Under the pieces are notes generated by a model. It worked only from the letters and a program-made list of their open reading frames with translations. It was not told where the DNA came from and did not search any database. From Arcanobacterium ihumii (lineage in GTDB: Bacteria > Actinomycetota > Actinomycetes > Actinomycetales > Actinomycetaceae): a stretch of DNA of 64,000 nucleotides. The number at the start of each line of letters is the position of its first letter. Position 1 is the first letter of the stretch. Shown here piece after piece: positions 1-9,739 of the stretch. The stretch is taken from positions 1 to 64,000 of the forward strand of contig NZ_UWOS01000001.1 of the NCBI RefSeq assembly GCF_900604515.1. The letters are read 5' to 3'. The translations under genes were made by a program, and so were the position numbers.

Positions 1-150
1 ACCAACACCCCACCCAACCACAAAAGGCCAGACAGAACATCAACCAACAAAAAACATCATAAAAAGCTGACACACTATTGAGATCCCAAACAACACACCC
101 ACACCCAACAAACAACCCACAAAACAAAAGCCGAAAGCTGAAGAGGTAAG
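1..150 (-). other. 5' leader of a ribosomal RNA operon (partial, runs off left edge)
   Basis: On the minus strand this stretch is G/T-rich and almost free of coding potential. It contains, at 71-93, a block reading TTGTTTGGGATCTCAATAG followed by TGTG. Similar blocks (GAGAACTCAATAGTGTG type) are, from memory, found in the pre-16S leaders and spacers of many actinobacteria, where they act in antitermination and RNase III processing. A good promoter lies just upstream at 154-182. No 16S sequence is present in the window, so the 16S gene would start left of position 1. The assignment rests on the block and the promoter, not on seeing rRNA. Confidence 0.6.
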
Positions 151-153
151 CCC

Positions 154-182
154 AATTTAAGGCTTGGCACCGAGTTTGTCAA
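154..182 (-). promoter_or_regulatory. Strong sigma70-type promoter reading left, probably for the rRNA operon
   Basis: Read on the minus strand, TTGACA (177-182) is followed by exactly 17 bases and then TAAATT (154-159). The -35 is a perfect consensus. Transcription would start near 148 and enter the G/T-rich leader at 1-150. No convincing second promoter was found between this one and the hairpin at 351-388. Confidence 0.65.
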
Positions 183-350
183 GACCAGAAGACTTGAACC
201 AGAGGCATTTCAGATACGAACACACGATGCAAAATCTTTGAGAATTTTGACTTTCGAAAAATTCAGTTCCATGCCCGCCGCTCGGCGACATATAGAACTT
301 TACAAACTTTTCCTTAGTAGCTCAAACCAGAATCCGGTGTCCCTACTCAC

Positions 351-388
351 AGCGGGGGTTTCGCCTTTATTTTGGCGAAACCCCCGCT
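351..388. terminator. Perfect 15-bp hairpin downstream of tyrS
   Basis: Arms 351-365 and 374-388 (AGCGGGGGTTTCGCC and its complement) close an 8-base loop, with no U-tract on either side. It lies between the tyrS stop and the rRNA promoter, where tyrS/argH-operon transcripts should end. Its core, GGGGTTTCGC plus a TTTATTT-like loop, closely resembles the pntB hairpin at 49404-49444. Confidence 0.6.
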
Positions 389-492
389 ACTCGATGGAAG
401 ATCACATTAATCTAATTTGACCGTTTAAGGTAGCGTCCGATAGGCCGATACCTGACCACCGCCACAAGTGTTCTATTACCGTCTATCCGCCC

Positions 493-1770
493 TTATTTAT
501 CAATATGAAGAACACTAAGGTTCTTCCTACCCTTACGAAGAAGTACAACGTTGCCGGCCAATAGATCACCCAGTTCTACGATTCGTTCTTCATTGTCAAT
601 CTTTACATTATTAATGTAAACACCGCCAGAAGCAATGGTCCGACGCGCAGCGCTCTTTCCCTTTTCAAGACCCAGCTCAACTAATAGATCAGTAATCACA
701 GTGCCGATCCGAGTACTAACCGAAGGAAGCTCTGCTACCGCGTCTTGCAAAGTGCGTTCATCGAGCACCACAGGGTCTGCTTGCCCAAAAAGCACCAGCG
801 ATGCTTGCTTTACGCGTTCGGTAGCTTCGGCACCATGAACCCAGGTCGTGACGTCTTCAGCCAAAGTCTTCTGTGCTTCACGAGCAAATGGACGTTCAAC
901 AAGAGCTTTTTCAAGCTCTGCGATTTCTTCTCTACTACGGAAAGTAAAGACTTTCAGCATCGTAATTACATCATCGTCGGCTGTATTCAACCAGAACTGA
1001 TAGAACTTGTAAGGGCTAAGCATTTCTGGGTTAAGCCACACTGCCCCTCCCTCAGTCTTTCCAAACTTAGTGCCATCACTTTTAGTAATAAGCGGATTCG
1101 TCAAAACATGAACCGAAGCACCTTCTACCTTGTGAATAAGGTCCATTCCACCTACCAGGTTGCCCCATTGGTCGTTGCCACCAACTTCGAGCGTACAACC
1201 GTACCGACGGTAGAGTTCCAAGTAATCATTAGCTTGTAGAATTTGGTACGAAAATTCCGTGTAGGAAATTCCCTCTTCTGAATTAAGACGACGAGACACA
1301 ATATCCTTTGAAAGCATTGTTCCCATACGGAAATGCTTACCTAGGTCACGCAAGAAGTCGATTGCCGACATTTCCTCGGTCCAGTCAAAGTTATTCACGG
1401 TACGTGCCGCGTTTTCTCCCTCAAAATCCAGCAAAGATTCGAGTTGCCCACGCAGAGAATCAACCCATTGTGCAACGGTTTCACGCTCATTCAAGGTACG
1501 CTCGCCTTTTGCACGAGGATCGCCAACCAGTCCAGTCGCTCCACCAACCAAAACCAGAGGCTTATGACCGGCCATTTGTAAGTGGCGCATTACTTTAACT
1601 GCAACAAGGTGCCCGTGATGCAAAGATGGTCCCGTTGGATCGAAACCACAATAGAAAGTTACAGGTCCAGAGTTAAGCGCCTCCGACAGCGCATCAATAT
1701 CCGTATGCTGAGCAATTAGCCCACGCCAACGAAGCTCTTCAAGAACATCCGTCACTTTGAACCCTTTCAT
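493..1770 (-). CDS. tyrS: Tyrosyl-tRNA synthetase
   Basis: Cytosolic enzyme that charges tRNA-Tyr with tyrosine using ATP. The class I signature appears as HHGHL at residues 51-55. The KMSKS loop has the TyrRS form KFGKT at 235-239. The last ~70 residues look like an S4 RNA-binding domain (KGKSAARRTIASGGVYINN). At 424 aa it has the normal bacterial length. I chose the ATG at 1770 because GGAAAG lies about 10 bases upstream; a TTG six codons earlier (1788) overlaps that ribosome site. It is the last gene of a minus-strand run after argH, about 110 bp from it. No T-box or attenuator is evident. Confidence 0.96.
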   Translation of the reverse strand: MKGFKVTDVLEELRWRGLIAQHTDIDALSEALNSGPVTFYCGFDPTGPSLHHGHLVAVKVMRHLQMAGHKPLVLVGGATGLVGDPRAKGERTLNERETVAQWVDSLRGQLESLLDFEGENAARTVNNFDWTEEMSAIDFLRDLGKHFRMGTMLSKDIVSRRLNSEEGISYTEFSYQILQANDYLELYRRYGCTLEVGGNDQWGNLVGGMDLIHKVEGASVHVLTNPLITKSDGTKFGKTEGGAVWLNPEMLSPYKFYQFWLNTADDDVITMLKVFTFRSREEIAELEKALVERPFAREAQKTLAEDVTTWVHGAEATERVKQASLVLFGQADPVVLDERTLQDAVAELPSVSTRIGTVITDLLVELGLEKGKSAARRTIASGGVYINNVKIDNEERIVELGDLLAGNVVLLRKGRKNLSVLHIDK

Positions 1771-1880
1771 TATTGTTTTTCTTTCCAAAGGCTATTTTGC
1801 CTCACACCTAGTAAGAACACGAATTCCGTCCGTCCCTTCGCACAAGGAACAAGGAACAAGGAACACGATTGCTTAAATCC

Positions 1881-3308
1881 CTATTTTGATTCAAGAACCG
1901 ACGACGACGTAAAGGCCCGCATCTTTGATACCTCGGTTTGCGCCGCGATCCGTTGTTCTCTAACTCGTTGAGGTGCAGTGCCACCCTGTCCGTTGCGGGC
2001 AGCAACCGAACCTTGTGCTGAAAGCACCGTTCGCACATCTGAATGTAGGCGACTATCAATCGTTAGCAAATCGTCGTCGGAAAGATCCCAAAGTTCAATA
2101 CCGCGACGTTCGCATTCAGATACGCACGCACCCGAGATCTCGTGCGCTTGACGGAAAGGAACGCCTTCTTTAACCAGCCATTCCGCAATATCAGTCGCAA
2201 GGGAAAAGCCTTGTGGAGCAAGTTCTTCCATCCGCTCATAGTTCAAAACCATTGTTTGGATCATGCCAGAAACCGCAGGAAGAAGAACATTCAAGGTATC
2301 GATTTGATCGAAAACAGGTTCCTTGTCCTCCTGCAGGTCACGATCATATGCCAAGGGCAGAGCTTTAAGCATCGCCATCAAACCCGTGAGGTCTCCAATC
2401 AAACGCCCAGCTTTTCCACGAGCAAGTTCAGCCACATCTGGATTCTTCTTTTGCGGCATGATCGACGATCCAGTCGAATAGGCATCGTCGAGGCGAACAA
2501 ACGAAAATTCTTTCGTGTTCCAAATGATGATTTCTTCGCTGATTCGAGAAAGATCAACGCCAATCTGCGCCATGACAAATGCAAACTCGGCAATCAGATC
2601 GCGGGAGGCTGTGCCATCAATTGAATTCCACACAGAAGAGTCGAAGCCGAGATCTTGTGCAACCTGCTGAGGATCGAGTCCCAACGTGTTACCTGCCAAA
2701 GCACCCGAACCATATGGGCTAATACGCATTCTTTGATCAAGATCAACCAAACGCTGCACATCTCGCAACATTGGCCAAACATGAGCAAGGAGCTGGTGGG
2801 CTACCAAGATAGGTTGCGCATGTTGCATATGAGTTCGACCCGGCATGATCGTTTCTCCAGAGCGCGTCGCCTGATCGATTAGGGCGTCGACGACGTCAAG
2901 CAACTTTCCACCGATGTTACGACTCTGATCGCGTAAGTACATTCGAATAAGAGTTGCAATCTGATCGTTTCGTGAACGACCCGCCCGAAGCTTGCCACCC
3001 AGTTGAGCTCCAGCAAGATCTAGCAAACCTCGTTCAAGTGCAGTGTGCACATCTTCGTCGTCTGGAGCAGGGAAAAACTTTCCCGTAGCGACATCGTGAT
3101 CCAAACGATCTAAGGCTTCTAACATACCTTCAAGCTCGGCGTCGTCAAGTAAATTTGCTCCGTGAAGTGCGCGCGCATGGGCACGGGATCCTGCGATATC
3201 ATACCGTGCCAGCCTCCAGTCGAAGTGTGTTGATCGCGAGAGTTCTGTCAAAGCATCGGCAGGAGCACCCGAAAAGCGTCCACCCCAAAGAGCGATATGC
3301 TCGGTCAT
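1881..3308 (-). CDS. argH: Argininosuccinate lyase
   Basis: Cleaves argininosuccinate to arginine and fumarate, the last step of arginine synthesis. The fumarase/aspartase superfamily signature [12 protein letters not shown] is at residues 280-291, with the catalytic serine in it. TH at 159-160 supplies the usual active-site histidine. Length is 475 aa, normal for the family. The start at 3308 ([14 protein letters not shown]) follows an AGAGAAAG ribosome site; the open frame continues upstream but without family similarity. It is separated from argG by a nitroreductase gene, an unusual interruption of the argGH pair. Confidence 0.96.
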   Translation of the reverse strand: MTEHIALWGGRFSGAPADALTELSRSTHFDWRLARYDIAGSRAHARALHGANLLDDAELEGMLEALDRLDHDVATGKFFPAPDDEDVHTALERGLLDLAGAQLGGKLRAGRSRNDQIATLIRMYLRDQSRNIGGKLLDVVDALIDQATRSGETIMPGRTHMQHAQPILVAHQLLAHVWPMLRDVQRLVDLDQRMRISPYGSGALAGNTLGLDPQQVAQDLGFDSSVWNSIDGTASRDLIAEFAFVMAQIGVDLSRISEEIIIWNTKEFSFVRLDDAYSTGSSIMPQKKNPDVAELARGKAGRLIGDLTGLMAMLKALPLAYDRDLQEDKEPVFDQIDTLNVLLPAVSGMIQTMVLNYERMEELAPQGFSLATDIAEWLVKEGVPFRQAHEISGACVSECERRGIELWDLSDDDLLTIDSRLHSDVRTVLSAQGSVAARNGQGGTAPQRVREQRIAAQTEVSKMRAFTSSSVLESK

Positions 3309-3403
3309 TATTTTTTCTTTCTCTTTTATACCGGTTCGTTTAAGATGCGCAGGTCTGAATGAAGAAGACGAAAGGCAACGGAAAGATATTTCATACCTTC
3401 CTT

Positions 3404-4156
3404 TCACAGATCTTTGCTACCAAATCCTTGGGCAGCAACATCTTTAAGTACCTCAGCGCGACGTGGACGTGCGATTGTTAGAAAACGTGAAACTTGATCG
3501 GTAAATGAATCAACTCGGCGATTAGCATCGCGTAAGTCGTAGTAAGTCTGCATTTCATCATCATAGGTTGAGAGTGATTCGATCCAAGACGGATGATGCG
3601 AATATCCGTTCTCCATAAATCGAAACTCACTCGCCATACGCGGTTTCAATTGGGGCTTTTGATTAGGGAATCCAAAAGTCAAGCCGAGCACCGGGAAAGT
3701 GAATTTAGGCAGATCAAGCAAACCAATTACTTCTTTAGGATTATTCAAAACATTTCCAAGAAAATTTGTGCCAAGACCAACTGATTCAGCTGCATTTACA
3801 ACATTTTGAGCCATCAGGCATGCGTCGGTGAAGGCTTCAATAAAAACGTCCATCGTACCTGCATTTGCAGTATCAATTCCGCGTTCGTTGAGAATTTGAA
3901 TGTTCCTGTAAACATCAACGATAAAAAGCCAATATTCCGGCGCCCGAGCCACATATTCTTGTTCACCAATTCGTGCCAATTCAGACCTCATCGACTTATC
4001 TGTGACTCTAATAACCGATGCTTGTTGAAGCCCCCGAGAAGTCGCAGTACGAATGGCAACTTCCTTGAGATAATCAAGAGTTTCAAAAGGTACCGGTTCG
4101 TCAGTGAACTCTCGAATCGTTCGATGATCTAACTGTTTAAAAACTACTTCATTCAC
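3404..4156 (-). CDS. NfsA/FRP-like nitroreductase (flavin oxidoreductase)
   Basis: FMN-dependent NAD(P)H oxidoreductase of the nitroreductase superfamily, of the larger NfsA/flavin reductase type (250 aa). The N-terminal [12 protein letters not shown] matches the phosphate-contacting RSxRxF region. The middle [18 protein letters not shown] and [10 protein letters not shown] are typical of the fold. The C-terminal half is the long extension of NfsA-type enzymes. The substrate cannot be told from sequence; quinones, nitro compounds or flavin are possible. Start is GTG with GAAAGAA upstream. It lies between argG and argH on the same strand, with no obvious link to arginine. Confidence 0.85.
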   Translation of the reverse strand: MNEVVFKQLDHRTIREFTDEPVPFETLDYLKEVAIRTATSRGLQQASVIRVTDKSMRSELARIGEQEYVARAPEYWLFIVDVYRNIQILNERGIDTANAGTMDVFIEAFTDACLMAQNVVNAAESVGLGTNFLGNVLNNPKEVIGLLDLPKFTFPVLGLTFGFPNQKPQLKPRMASEFRFMENGYSHHPSWIESLSTYDDEMQTYYDLRDANRRVDSFTDQVSRFLTIARPRRAEVLKDVAAQGFGSKDL

Positions 4157-4171
4157 GGTTCGATTCTTTCA

Positions 4172-4210
4172 CGAATTGGGCGAACATACTTGTTACGTTC
4201 GCCCAATTCG
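4172..4210 (-). terminator. 14-bp hairpin after argG
   Basis: Arms 4172-4185 and 4197-4210 (CGAATTGGGCGAAC and its complement) with an 11-base loop, directly after the argG stop. It has no U-tract. It may end or dampen argG transcription before the nitroreductase gene. Confidence 0.6.
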
Positions 4211-4219
4211 ACATCACTA

Positions 4220-5458
4220 TTAGGAAAGGTTTAGCTTTGGCATGGCCTCGCCCTTGCCAAATTTAACATCACGAGCAGCCGCCAATTTAGACGTTAGACC
4301 CGTGATTTCAATGAAGCCCTTGGCGTAGCTCTGATCAAAAGAATCACCTTCGTCGTAAGTTGCCAAGTTGAAATCGTAAAGTGCAGTTTCAGACTTTCGG
4401 CCAGTTACCACCGCTCGTCCGCCGTGAAGAACCATCCGGATATCTCCCGAAACGTATTCTTGGGTGTCACGGATAAATGCATCAAGTGATCGCTTGAGTG
4501 GAGAGAACCACTGGCCTTCGTACACGAGCTCAGACCAGCGAAGTGCTACACGCTGCTTGTAACGAGCCTGTTCACGATCCATTGTGACACGCTCAAGTTC
4601 TTTGTGGGCTTGGATCAAAGCCATTGCGCCGGGAGCTTCGTAAATTTCACGCGACTTGATTCCGACCATACGGTCTTCAACAATATCGATACGTCCAATA
4701 CCCTGTGCACCTGCACGTCGGTTCATCTCGACAATCGCTTCGAGCGGAGTAACCGGTGTGCCATCGATCGCAACCGGAATTCCTTTTTCGAAAGAGATCA
4801 CTACTTCGTCTGGAAGTGGCGGGTAGGTTGGATCATCCGTGTAGTTGTAGACATCCTTGGTTGGCGCATTCCACAGATCTTCGAGGAAGCCGGTTTCCAC
4901 CGCACGACCCCATACATTTTGATCAATTGAGAACGGATTGTGGTGCGTTGTTTCAATTGGAAGGTTGTGCTTATTTGCGTAATTTATTGCGAATTCGCGG
5001 GTCAACGCCAGATCACGAACTGGAGAAAGGCACGAAACGTCCGGAGCTAAAGAAGTAATTCCATTTTCAAAACGAACCTGATCATTACCCTTACCTGTAC
5101 AACCGTGGGCAACGACGTTCGCATCAAACTGACGGGCAGCAGTTACGAGGTGCTTAACGATCAGTGGTCGTGACAGTGCCGAAACCAGTGGATATGAATC
5201 CATGTAGAGACCATTGGCTTGAAGATCAAGCATACAGTAGTCTTCAGCAAACTCATCCTTGGCATCTGCGATGTATGCTTCAACTGCTCCACAATCGAGA
5301 GCGCGCTGGCGAATTGCCTCGAGATCTTCTCCACCTTGGCCACAGTCAACAGAGACCGTAACAACTTCAGCACCGGTTTGTTCGGCAATCCAACCAATTG
5401 CAACCGAGGTATCTAAGCCTCCGGAATACGCTAGAACTACACGATCTTTTTCAGACAT
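4220..5458 (-). CDS. argG: Argininosuccinate synthase
   Basis: Joins citrulline and aspartate using ATP to form argininosuccinate. The PP-loop SGGLDTS is at residues 12-18. [14 protein letters not shown] and the [20 protein letters not shown] block are typical of type I ArgG. Length 412 aa is normal. The ATG at 5458 is preceded by AAAGGAGAG; the frame extends 11 codons further but without similarity. It lies 67 bp downstream of argR and is a likely ArgR target, though I could not identify a confident ARG box in the gap. A hairpin follows at 4172-4210. Confidence 0.96.
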   Translation of the reverse strand: MSEKDRVVLAYSGGLDTSVAIGWIAEQTGAEVVTVSVDCGQGGEDLEAIRQRALDCGAVEAYIADAKDEFAEDYCMLDLQANGLYMDSYPLVSALSRPLIVKHLVTAARQFDANVVAHGCTGKGNDQVRFENGITSLAPDVSCLSPVRDLALTREFAINYANKHNLPIETTHHNPFSIDQNVWGRAVETGFLEDLWNAPTKDVYNYTDDPTYPPLPDEVVISFEKGIPVAIDGTPVTPLEAIVEMNRRAGAQGIGRIDIVEDRMVGIKSREIYEAPGAMALIQAHKELERVTMDREQARYKQRVALRWSELVYEGQWFSPLKRSLDAFIRDTQEYVSGDIRMVLHGGRAVVTGRKSETALYDFNLATYDEGDSFDQSYAKGFIEITGLTSKLAAARDVKFGKGEAMPKLNLS

Positions 5459-5525
5459 TCTCTCTCCTTTGGATCCCGTTGAAGGGAACATTTAAATCTA
5501 ATTTCTCGGTTGTTGTAGAAAGGTC

Positions 5526-6029
5526 TTATTCACTTCGGGAATTGCGAGCTAAATTCATAATTTCGCTAACGAAATGCTGGGCATGCTGTTCCGAGGTCGT
5601 AACAACAAGCACGGTGTCATCTCCAGCAATACATCCCAACACACCGTCAAAAACAGCGCGGTCGATTGCAGATGCCAGTAACTGAGCTGCTCCAGGCGGA
5701 GTGCGTACAATAACTTGGTTAAGAACTGCCTGCGAACTTGTGACGATTTCTCGCGCCCACCGCTCAAGTTGCGCGCGTGCACCAAAATCAGAGTCCGCTA
5801 ATTCAACGATGTCCGGGATTCGATATACACGTTTGCCATCAGCTGAGTACTCTTTGAATGCATGGAGCTCTTCGAGATCGCGCGAAAGTGTAGCTTGAGT
5901 TACGCTAATCCCCTCTTTGATTAAAAAATCGCGAAGTTCTCCTTGAGATGCAATACTATGTCTTTCCACGATCGAAACAATCTTCGCATGCCTTGCAGTG
6001 CGAGTACTGGGAATGTTGATGTTAACCAA
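5526..6029 (-). CDS. argR: Arginine repressor
   Basis: ArgR/AhrC-family DNA-binding regulator, 167 aa. Residues ~10-75 form the winged helix-turn-helix (QGELRDFLIKEGISVTQATL, SRDLEEL). The C-terminal half holds the oligomerisation and arginine-binding domain, with GCIAGDDTVLVV carrying the conserved GDDT. Its start overlaps the end of the ArgD-like gene by 8 bp, so the two are translationally coupled. It probably controls this argD-like/argR/argG/argH group in response to arginine. Confidence 0.95.
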   Translation of the reverse strand: MVNINIPSTRTARHAKIVSIVERHSIASQGELRDFLIKEGISVTQATLSRDLEELHAFKEYSADGKRVYRIPDIVELADSDFGARAQLERWAREIVTSSQAVLNQVIVRTPPGAAQLLASAIDRAVFDGVLGCIAGDDTVLVVTTSEQHAQHFVSEIMNLARNSRSE

Positions 6030-7194
6030 TTTGTTCCACTAGTCCTTCCATCTCATGAAGAAATTCTTGTACGTCCGCTATCGCTATATTTAGCGGTGGT
6101 AATAACTTAATTACTGTGTTCGATGCTGCATTTACGACGAAACCACGATCGAATAAAACCTTTTGAAAAACTTCAGCGTTAGCAACTGAGATACCCAAGA
6201 GCAGGCCGTTGCCGAATACGTCATATCCCAAATCTTGAAAGGATTCTTTTAAATAACTTCCCAGTTCATCGATATTCGGAAGCAATAACCGAATTTCCTC
6301 TAGAACTACACTAGCGATGCCGAAGTTCATCGGATTGCCAGCAGGAACCATAGCGGAAAGGCGATCCGAATCTTGCATGGCACGGCGTGAAAGAAGAAGA
6401 GTTGCTCCCAACGGAGTGCCTCCGCCGAGTCCACGCCCAACTGTAATCACATCCGCTTTTACATGGGAAACATGAACGAACCAATCCCCTGTACGCCCCA
6501 AGCCAAGCTGGGTTTCGTCAAGGATTAGCAACGCATTGAAACGCTCACATAATGCGCTTGAACGCCTAAAAATTTCCTCATCGAGGATACCATTATGACA
6601 CCAGCTAAATGGATCGAGGATAACTGCCGCAGTATCTTCGTCGACGACTTGCTCAAGTAGTTCAACGCTAGGTTTTATCGAGATAATCTTGGTAGAATCG
6701 CCAAAACTTGACCCATTTTCATGAGATTTTAAACTAGCTTCCTCAAAGGTAACTACTGGTGCTACCACTCCATAGAGTTCTCTATCGGAATATACAGGAG
6801 AAACCGTAACGATATTTCCCTGCGGCTTAAATTGCAGTGCGATCTCTAACGCTGCACGATTAGCCTCGTGCCCTGATCGAGTAAAACGTACTCGAGCACT
6901 TGCACCAACATATCCTGATTCAGTTAAACAGGCTTGAAGATCACTGGCCAGTGAAATCTGCGAATGTGACGTGACAGTTTGCGGAGTTTCGAATAGCATG
7001 TCTGCATTATTTTTAACGTATTCTGAGATCCTTTTATGGCGATATCCTAAGAGATTCGCTCCAAAACCAGACGTCAAATCAAGGAAGCTACGATCTTCGC
7101 AATCTCGCACATGGGCACCATTTGCATCTTCAATCAATAACTGAGGCGAGCAGGAAGGTTGCCACAGAGCATGTTCAAATTTCCTTTTCCACAT
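6022..7194 (-). CDS. ArgD-like class III aminotransferase homologue lacking the PLP lysine
   Basis: The fold is that of acetylornithine aminotransferase: LILDETQLGLGRTGDWF (residues ~222-238, ArgD LDEVQTGxGRTGxWF) and GRGLGGGTPLGA (253-264, ArgD AKGLGGGFPIGA). The active site is rebuilt. The Schiff-base lysine is Arg254 (codon CGT). The phosphate-binding SGTEAN is SGHEAN (107-112). EPxQGEGG is DPFSWCHNG (194-202). The FHGRT region is VSPVYSDREL. The frame is intact at 390 aa, so this is not simple decay. I infer a PLP-independent pseudoenzyme or an enzyme with altered chemistry, perhaps regulatory. The ATG at 7194 sits 9 bases after AAGGAG. It overlaps argR by 8 bp. Confidence 0.75.
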   Translation of the reverse strand: MWKRKFEHALWQPSCSPQLLIEDANGAHVRDCEDRSFLDLTSGFGANLLGYRHKRISEYVKNNADMLFETPQTVTSHSQISLASDLQACLTESGYVGASARVRFTRSGHEANRAALEIALQFKPQGNIVTVSPVYSDRELYGVVAPVVTFEEASLKSHENGSSFGDSTKIISIKPSVELLEQVVDEDTAAVILDPFSWCHNGILDEEIFRRSSALCERFNALLILDETQLGLGRTGDWFVHVSHVKADVITVGRGLGGGTPLGATLLLSRRAMQDSDRLSAMVPAGNPMNFGIASVVLEEIRLLLPNIDELGSYLKESFQDLGYDVFGNGLLLGISVANAEVFQKVLFDRGFVVNAASNTVIKLLPPLNIAIADVQEFLHEMEGLVEQIG

Positions 7195-7416
7195 GACCCA
7201 CAACTCCTTCCCTGGTCAAAGTGGCCTTTTATTCACAAGTCCACCAATGACCTATATTCCTATACCTGTCAAGTTCGAAGAGGTTAAGGCTTCCACTATC
7301 CACATTCAGACAAGGCGAAAGCTACTATCCTTTCTAGGCATAAGTATACCTAAAGACGAATTAACTTGCACAAATGTTCCAGTGTGATGAGACACGTTCT
7401 TTTTAAGAAATTTCAT
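7195..7416. other. Intergenic region before the argD-like gene
   Basis: 222 bp without a credible gene. It should hold the promoter of the argD-like/argR/argG group and the end of the SDR transcript. On the minus strand a TTGACA is present at 7267-7272, but no good -10 box lies 16-18 bases downstream. TGAAT half-sites occur, but none forms a confident ARG box. Only a weak short hairpin follows the SDR stop. Confidence 0.4.
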
Positions 7417-8214
7417 TCATTTTGCCCATGGCGAGAGTCGCAATTTGCACTCATTTTGGTCTACACCTCGCTCTGAACGCTGCATGAGATCAGGGAGAGT
7501 ATCGACTCCAACCCTAAGTTGAGTACCCGATAATCCATCAAGTTTGCCTAAAGCGATTGCCTCAATAATCTGAGAGATTTCAGTTGGCGAATTCCATCGT
7601 GTACGCCCCTCATGCATGATCATACGTTTGGTGAAATCTGTTTTTACTACTCCAGGGGCAACTTCAAAAACTTTAAGACCATAGTCACGTCCCGCTTCGT
7701 GGAGGCAACCGCCTAGGCGCATCAGCGCAGTTTTTGATACAAAATACGAAGAATAAAGCGGATCGTCCAAAACCGCAGCACCCGAAGAAGTATCTATGAT
7801 TCTCCCTCCGCCGCGTGTAAGCATCAACGGAATCAATTCCCTATCAATGATAAACGGTGCGCGAACGTTCACTAGCTGAGTTTCCCACCACTCGTCTATC
7901 TCAGCCTCCCATGGAAAACATTCGGGACCGAGGATGCCAGCGTTATTGACCACCATATCTATGGCAAAGCCATGATTTTTAATTTCCTTGAGAAAACCAC
8001 TGAGCGATTCAACCGAAGCTAGATCGACGCTGTAAGTGTAAACCTCCGCACCCTTTTCGCACACCTGTGCGGCAACATCTTCTAAATCTTCTTTTCGACG
8101 AGAGACAAGGTGAAGTGTTACATCTGGTCGCGCCAGCTGAGTTGCAATCGCTACCCCGATTCCACGAGATGCGCCCGTTATAAGGATGGAAGAAGATGGA
8201 GGAAGAACCGACAT
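7417..8214 (-). CDS. Short-chain dehydrogenase/reductase
   Basis: NAD(P)-dependent oxidoreductase of the classical SDR family, 265 aa. TGASRGIG (residues ~14-21) is the cofactor-binding glycine motif and NNAG (~89-92) stabilises the core. The catalytic triad appears as TSSG..., then YFVSK (the YxxxK motif). VAPGVVKTDF matches the usual PG motif after the active site. The substrate is not predictable. It begins 58 bp after gltD on the same strand and could be the last gene of a gltBD-SDR operon. Confidence 0.85.
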   Translation of the reverse strand: MSVLPPSSSILITGASRGIGVAIATQLARPDVTLHLVSRRKEDLEDVAAQVCEKGAEVYTYSVDLASVESLSGFLKEIKNHGFAIDMVVNNAGILGPECFPWEAEIDEWWETQLVNVRAPFIIDRELIPLMLTRGGGRIIDTSSGAAVLDDPLYSSYFVSKTALMRLGGCLHEAGRDYGLKVFEVAPGVVKTDFTKRMIMHEGRTRWNSPTEISQIIEAIALGKLDGLSGTQLRVGVDTLPDLMQRSERGVDQNECKLRLSPWAK

Positions 8215-8272
8215 AAACGTTCACTTTCTAGAGAAACGATCGAACTTCCTCCATCTTATTAGTTCCTCGAAT

Positions 8273-9739
8273 TTACAGCATCAGTTGCCGCAACTGCGGA
8301 GACACCGATCGTGGGAGCTTTGAAGTTCCGCTCAAGAAAGCGTCGACACCTCGAGCACATGAGCGACCTTCTGCGATAGCCCAAACAATCAAGGATTGCC
8401 CTCTGCCTGCGTCACCACACGCAAAAACTCCCGTAACGTTCGTCGAATAGTCCTCGTTTCGAGTGATGTTCCCACGATCATCAAGTTCAAGACCAAGTTC
8501 ATCAATGATTCCTGCACGCTCTGGACCAACAAATCCCATCGCGAAAAGAACCAACTCAGCTGGGATATGTCGCTCGGTTCCTTCTTTCGCCAAGAATTTT
8601 CCGTTTACGAACTCCACCTCAACGACGTCAAGGCCCGACACCGCTCCAGTACCGTCGTCGGTAAACGCAACCGTGTTGACGGCATAAACGCGATCACCAC
8701 CTTCTTCGTGCGCGGAGGCAACCTTAAACGTCATCGGATAGGTTGGCCATGGCTGATGCGCAGGCCGCTCATCGCCAGGACGTGCCATAATCTCGAGCTG
8801 AGTAACGGATTTTGCCCCCTGGCGAATTGCAGTTCCAAGGCAATCAGCTCCGGTATCGCCACCTCCAATAATCACCACATTCTTGTTTTTCGCTGTAATT
8901 TGATTAGGTACATCTTTACCTAATGCAGCACGATTAGCCTGTGGCAAGTATTCCATCGCTTGATGGATTCCTTTGAGATCCACCCCTGGAACCGTTATTC
9001 CTCGCGGTATGGTAGACCCAGTTGCAACAACAATGGCTTCATACATCTCTTGTAGCTCTGAGATCAGAATATCTACACCGATTTCGACGCCGGTTTTAAA
9101 CTGAGTACCTTCCAAAACCATTTGTTTAAGACGACGGTCCAGAACTGATTTTTCAAGTTTAAATTCTGGAATACCGTAGCGTAGCAATCCGCCTACTTGG
9201 TCAGCACGTTCATAGACAACAACCGTGTGACCCGCCCGCGTCAATTGCTGAGCAGCCGCTAGTCCAGCAGGTCCAGACCCGATAACAGCCACGGTTTTGG
9301 ACGTGTGCCATTCAGGTTGCTGTGGGATCACGCGAAGATCGTCCCATGCCTTATCGATAATCGATACTTCAACATTCTTGATCGTCACAGGGTCACGACT
9401 AATCCCAACCACACATGCAGTTTCGCATGGCGCAGGGCAAAGTCTCCCTGTGAATTCTGGGAAGTTGTTGGTGGCATGTAATCGTTCCAATGCTTCTTGC
9501 CATTTATCGCGCCAAACCAGATCATTCCATTCTGGAATCAGATTACCGAGCGGGCATCCATTATTACAGAACGGAATACCACAATCCATGCAACGCCCAG
9601 CTTGTTCACTGATAATCGGAAGGCAAGCTCGTCCAACCGTCCCTGGATAAACTTCTTTCCAGTCGTTAACGCGTTCGCTAATTGGTCGACGCTCAGGAAC
9701 TTGACGCGCCGTCGTAATAAAACCACGAGGATCAGCCAC
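8273..9739 (-). CDS. gltD: Glutamate synthase small (beta) subunit
   Basis: Feeds electrons from NADPH through FAD and Fe-S clusters to GltB for glutamate synthesis from glutamine and 2-oxoglutarate. The N-terminal cysteine cluster [17 protein letters not shown] (residues ~50-66) binds 4Fe-4[14 protein letters not shown] (~153) is the FAD Rossmann motif and [16 protein letters not shown] (~293) the NADPH one. 488 aa is usual length. Its start overlaps the gltB stop by 8 bp, so the subunits are translationally coupled. Confidence 0.96.
   Translation of the reverse strand: MADPRGFITTARQVPERRPISERVNDWKEVYPGTVGRACLPIISEQAGRCMDCGIPFCNNGCPLGNLIPEWNDLVWRDKWQEALERLHATNNFPEFTGRLCPAPCETACVVGISRDPVTIKNVEVSIIDKAWDDLRVIPQQPEWHTSKTVAVIGSGPAGLAAAQQLTRAGHTVVVYERADQVGGLLRYGIPEFKLEKSVLDRRLKQMVLEGTQFKTGVEIGVDILISELQEMYEAIVVATGSTIPRGITVPGVDLKGIHQAMEYLPQANRAALGKDVPNQITAKNKNVVIIGGGDTGADCLGTAIRQGAKSVTQLEIMARPGDERPAHQPWPTYPMTFKVASAHEEGGDRVYAVNTVAFTDDGTGAVSGLDVVEVEFVNGKFLAKEGTERHIPAELVLFAMGFVGPERAGIIDELGLELDDRGNITRNEDYSTNVTGVFACGDAGRGQSLIVWAIAEGRSCARGVDAFLSGTSKLPRSVSPQLRQLML

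Noticed and set aside
183-240. GGTTCAAGTC on the minus strand, resembling a tRNA T-loop
   Set aside because: The flanking bases do not form a 5-bp stem, and no anticodon or acceptor arm can be built.
238-420. 60-codon plus-strand frame between the rRNA leader and tyrS
   Set aside because: It runs through the terminator hairpin at 351-388, has no ribosome site, and matches no protein I know.
1842-1864. Three copies of ACAAGGA between tyrS and argH
   Set aside because: A short 7-bp slippage repeat in a 110-bp gap; nothing links it to regulation.
7204-7416. ARG box before the argD-like gene
   Set aside because: TGAAT half-sites occur, but none pairs into an 18-bp palindrome; too weak to report.
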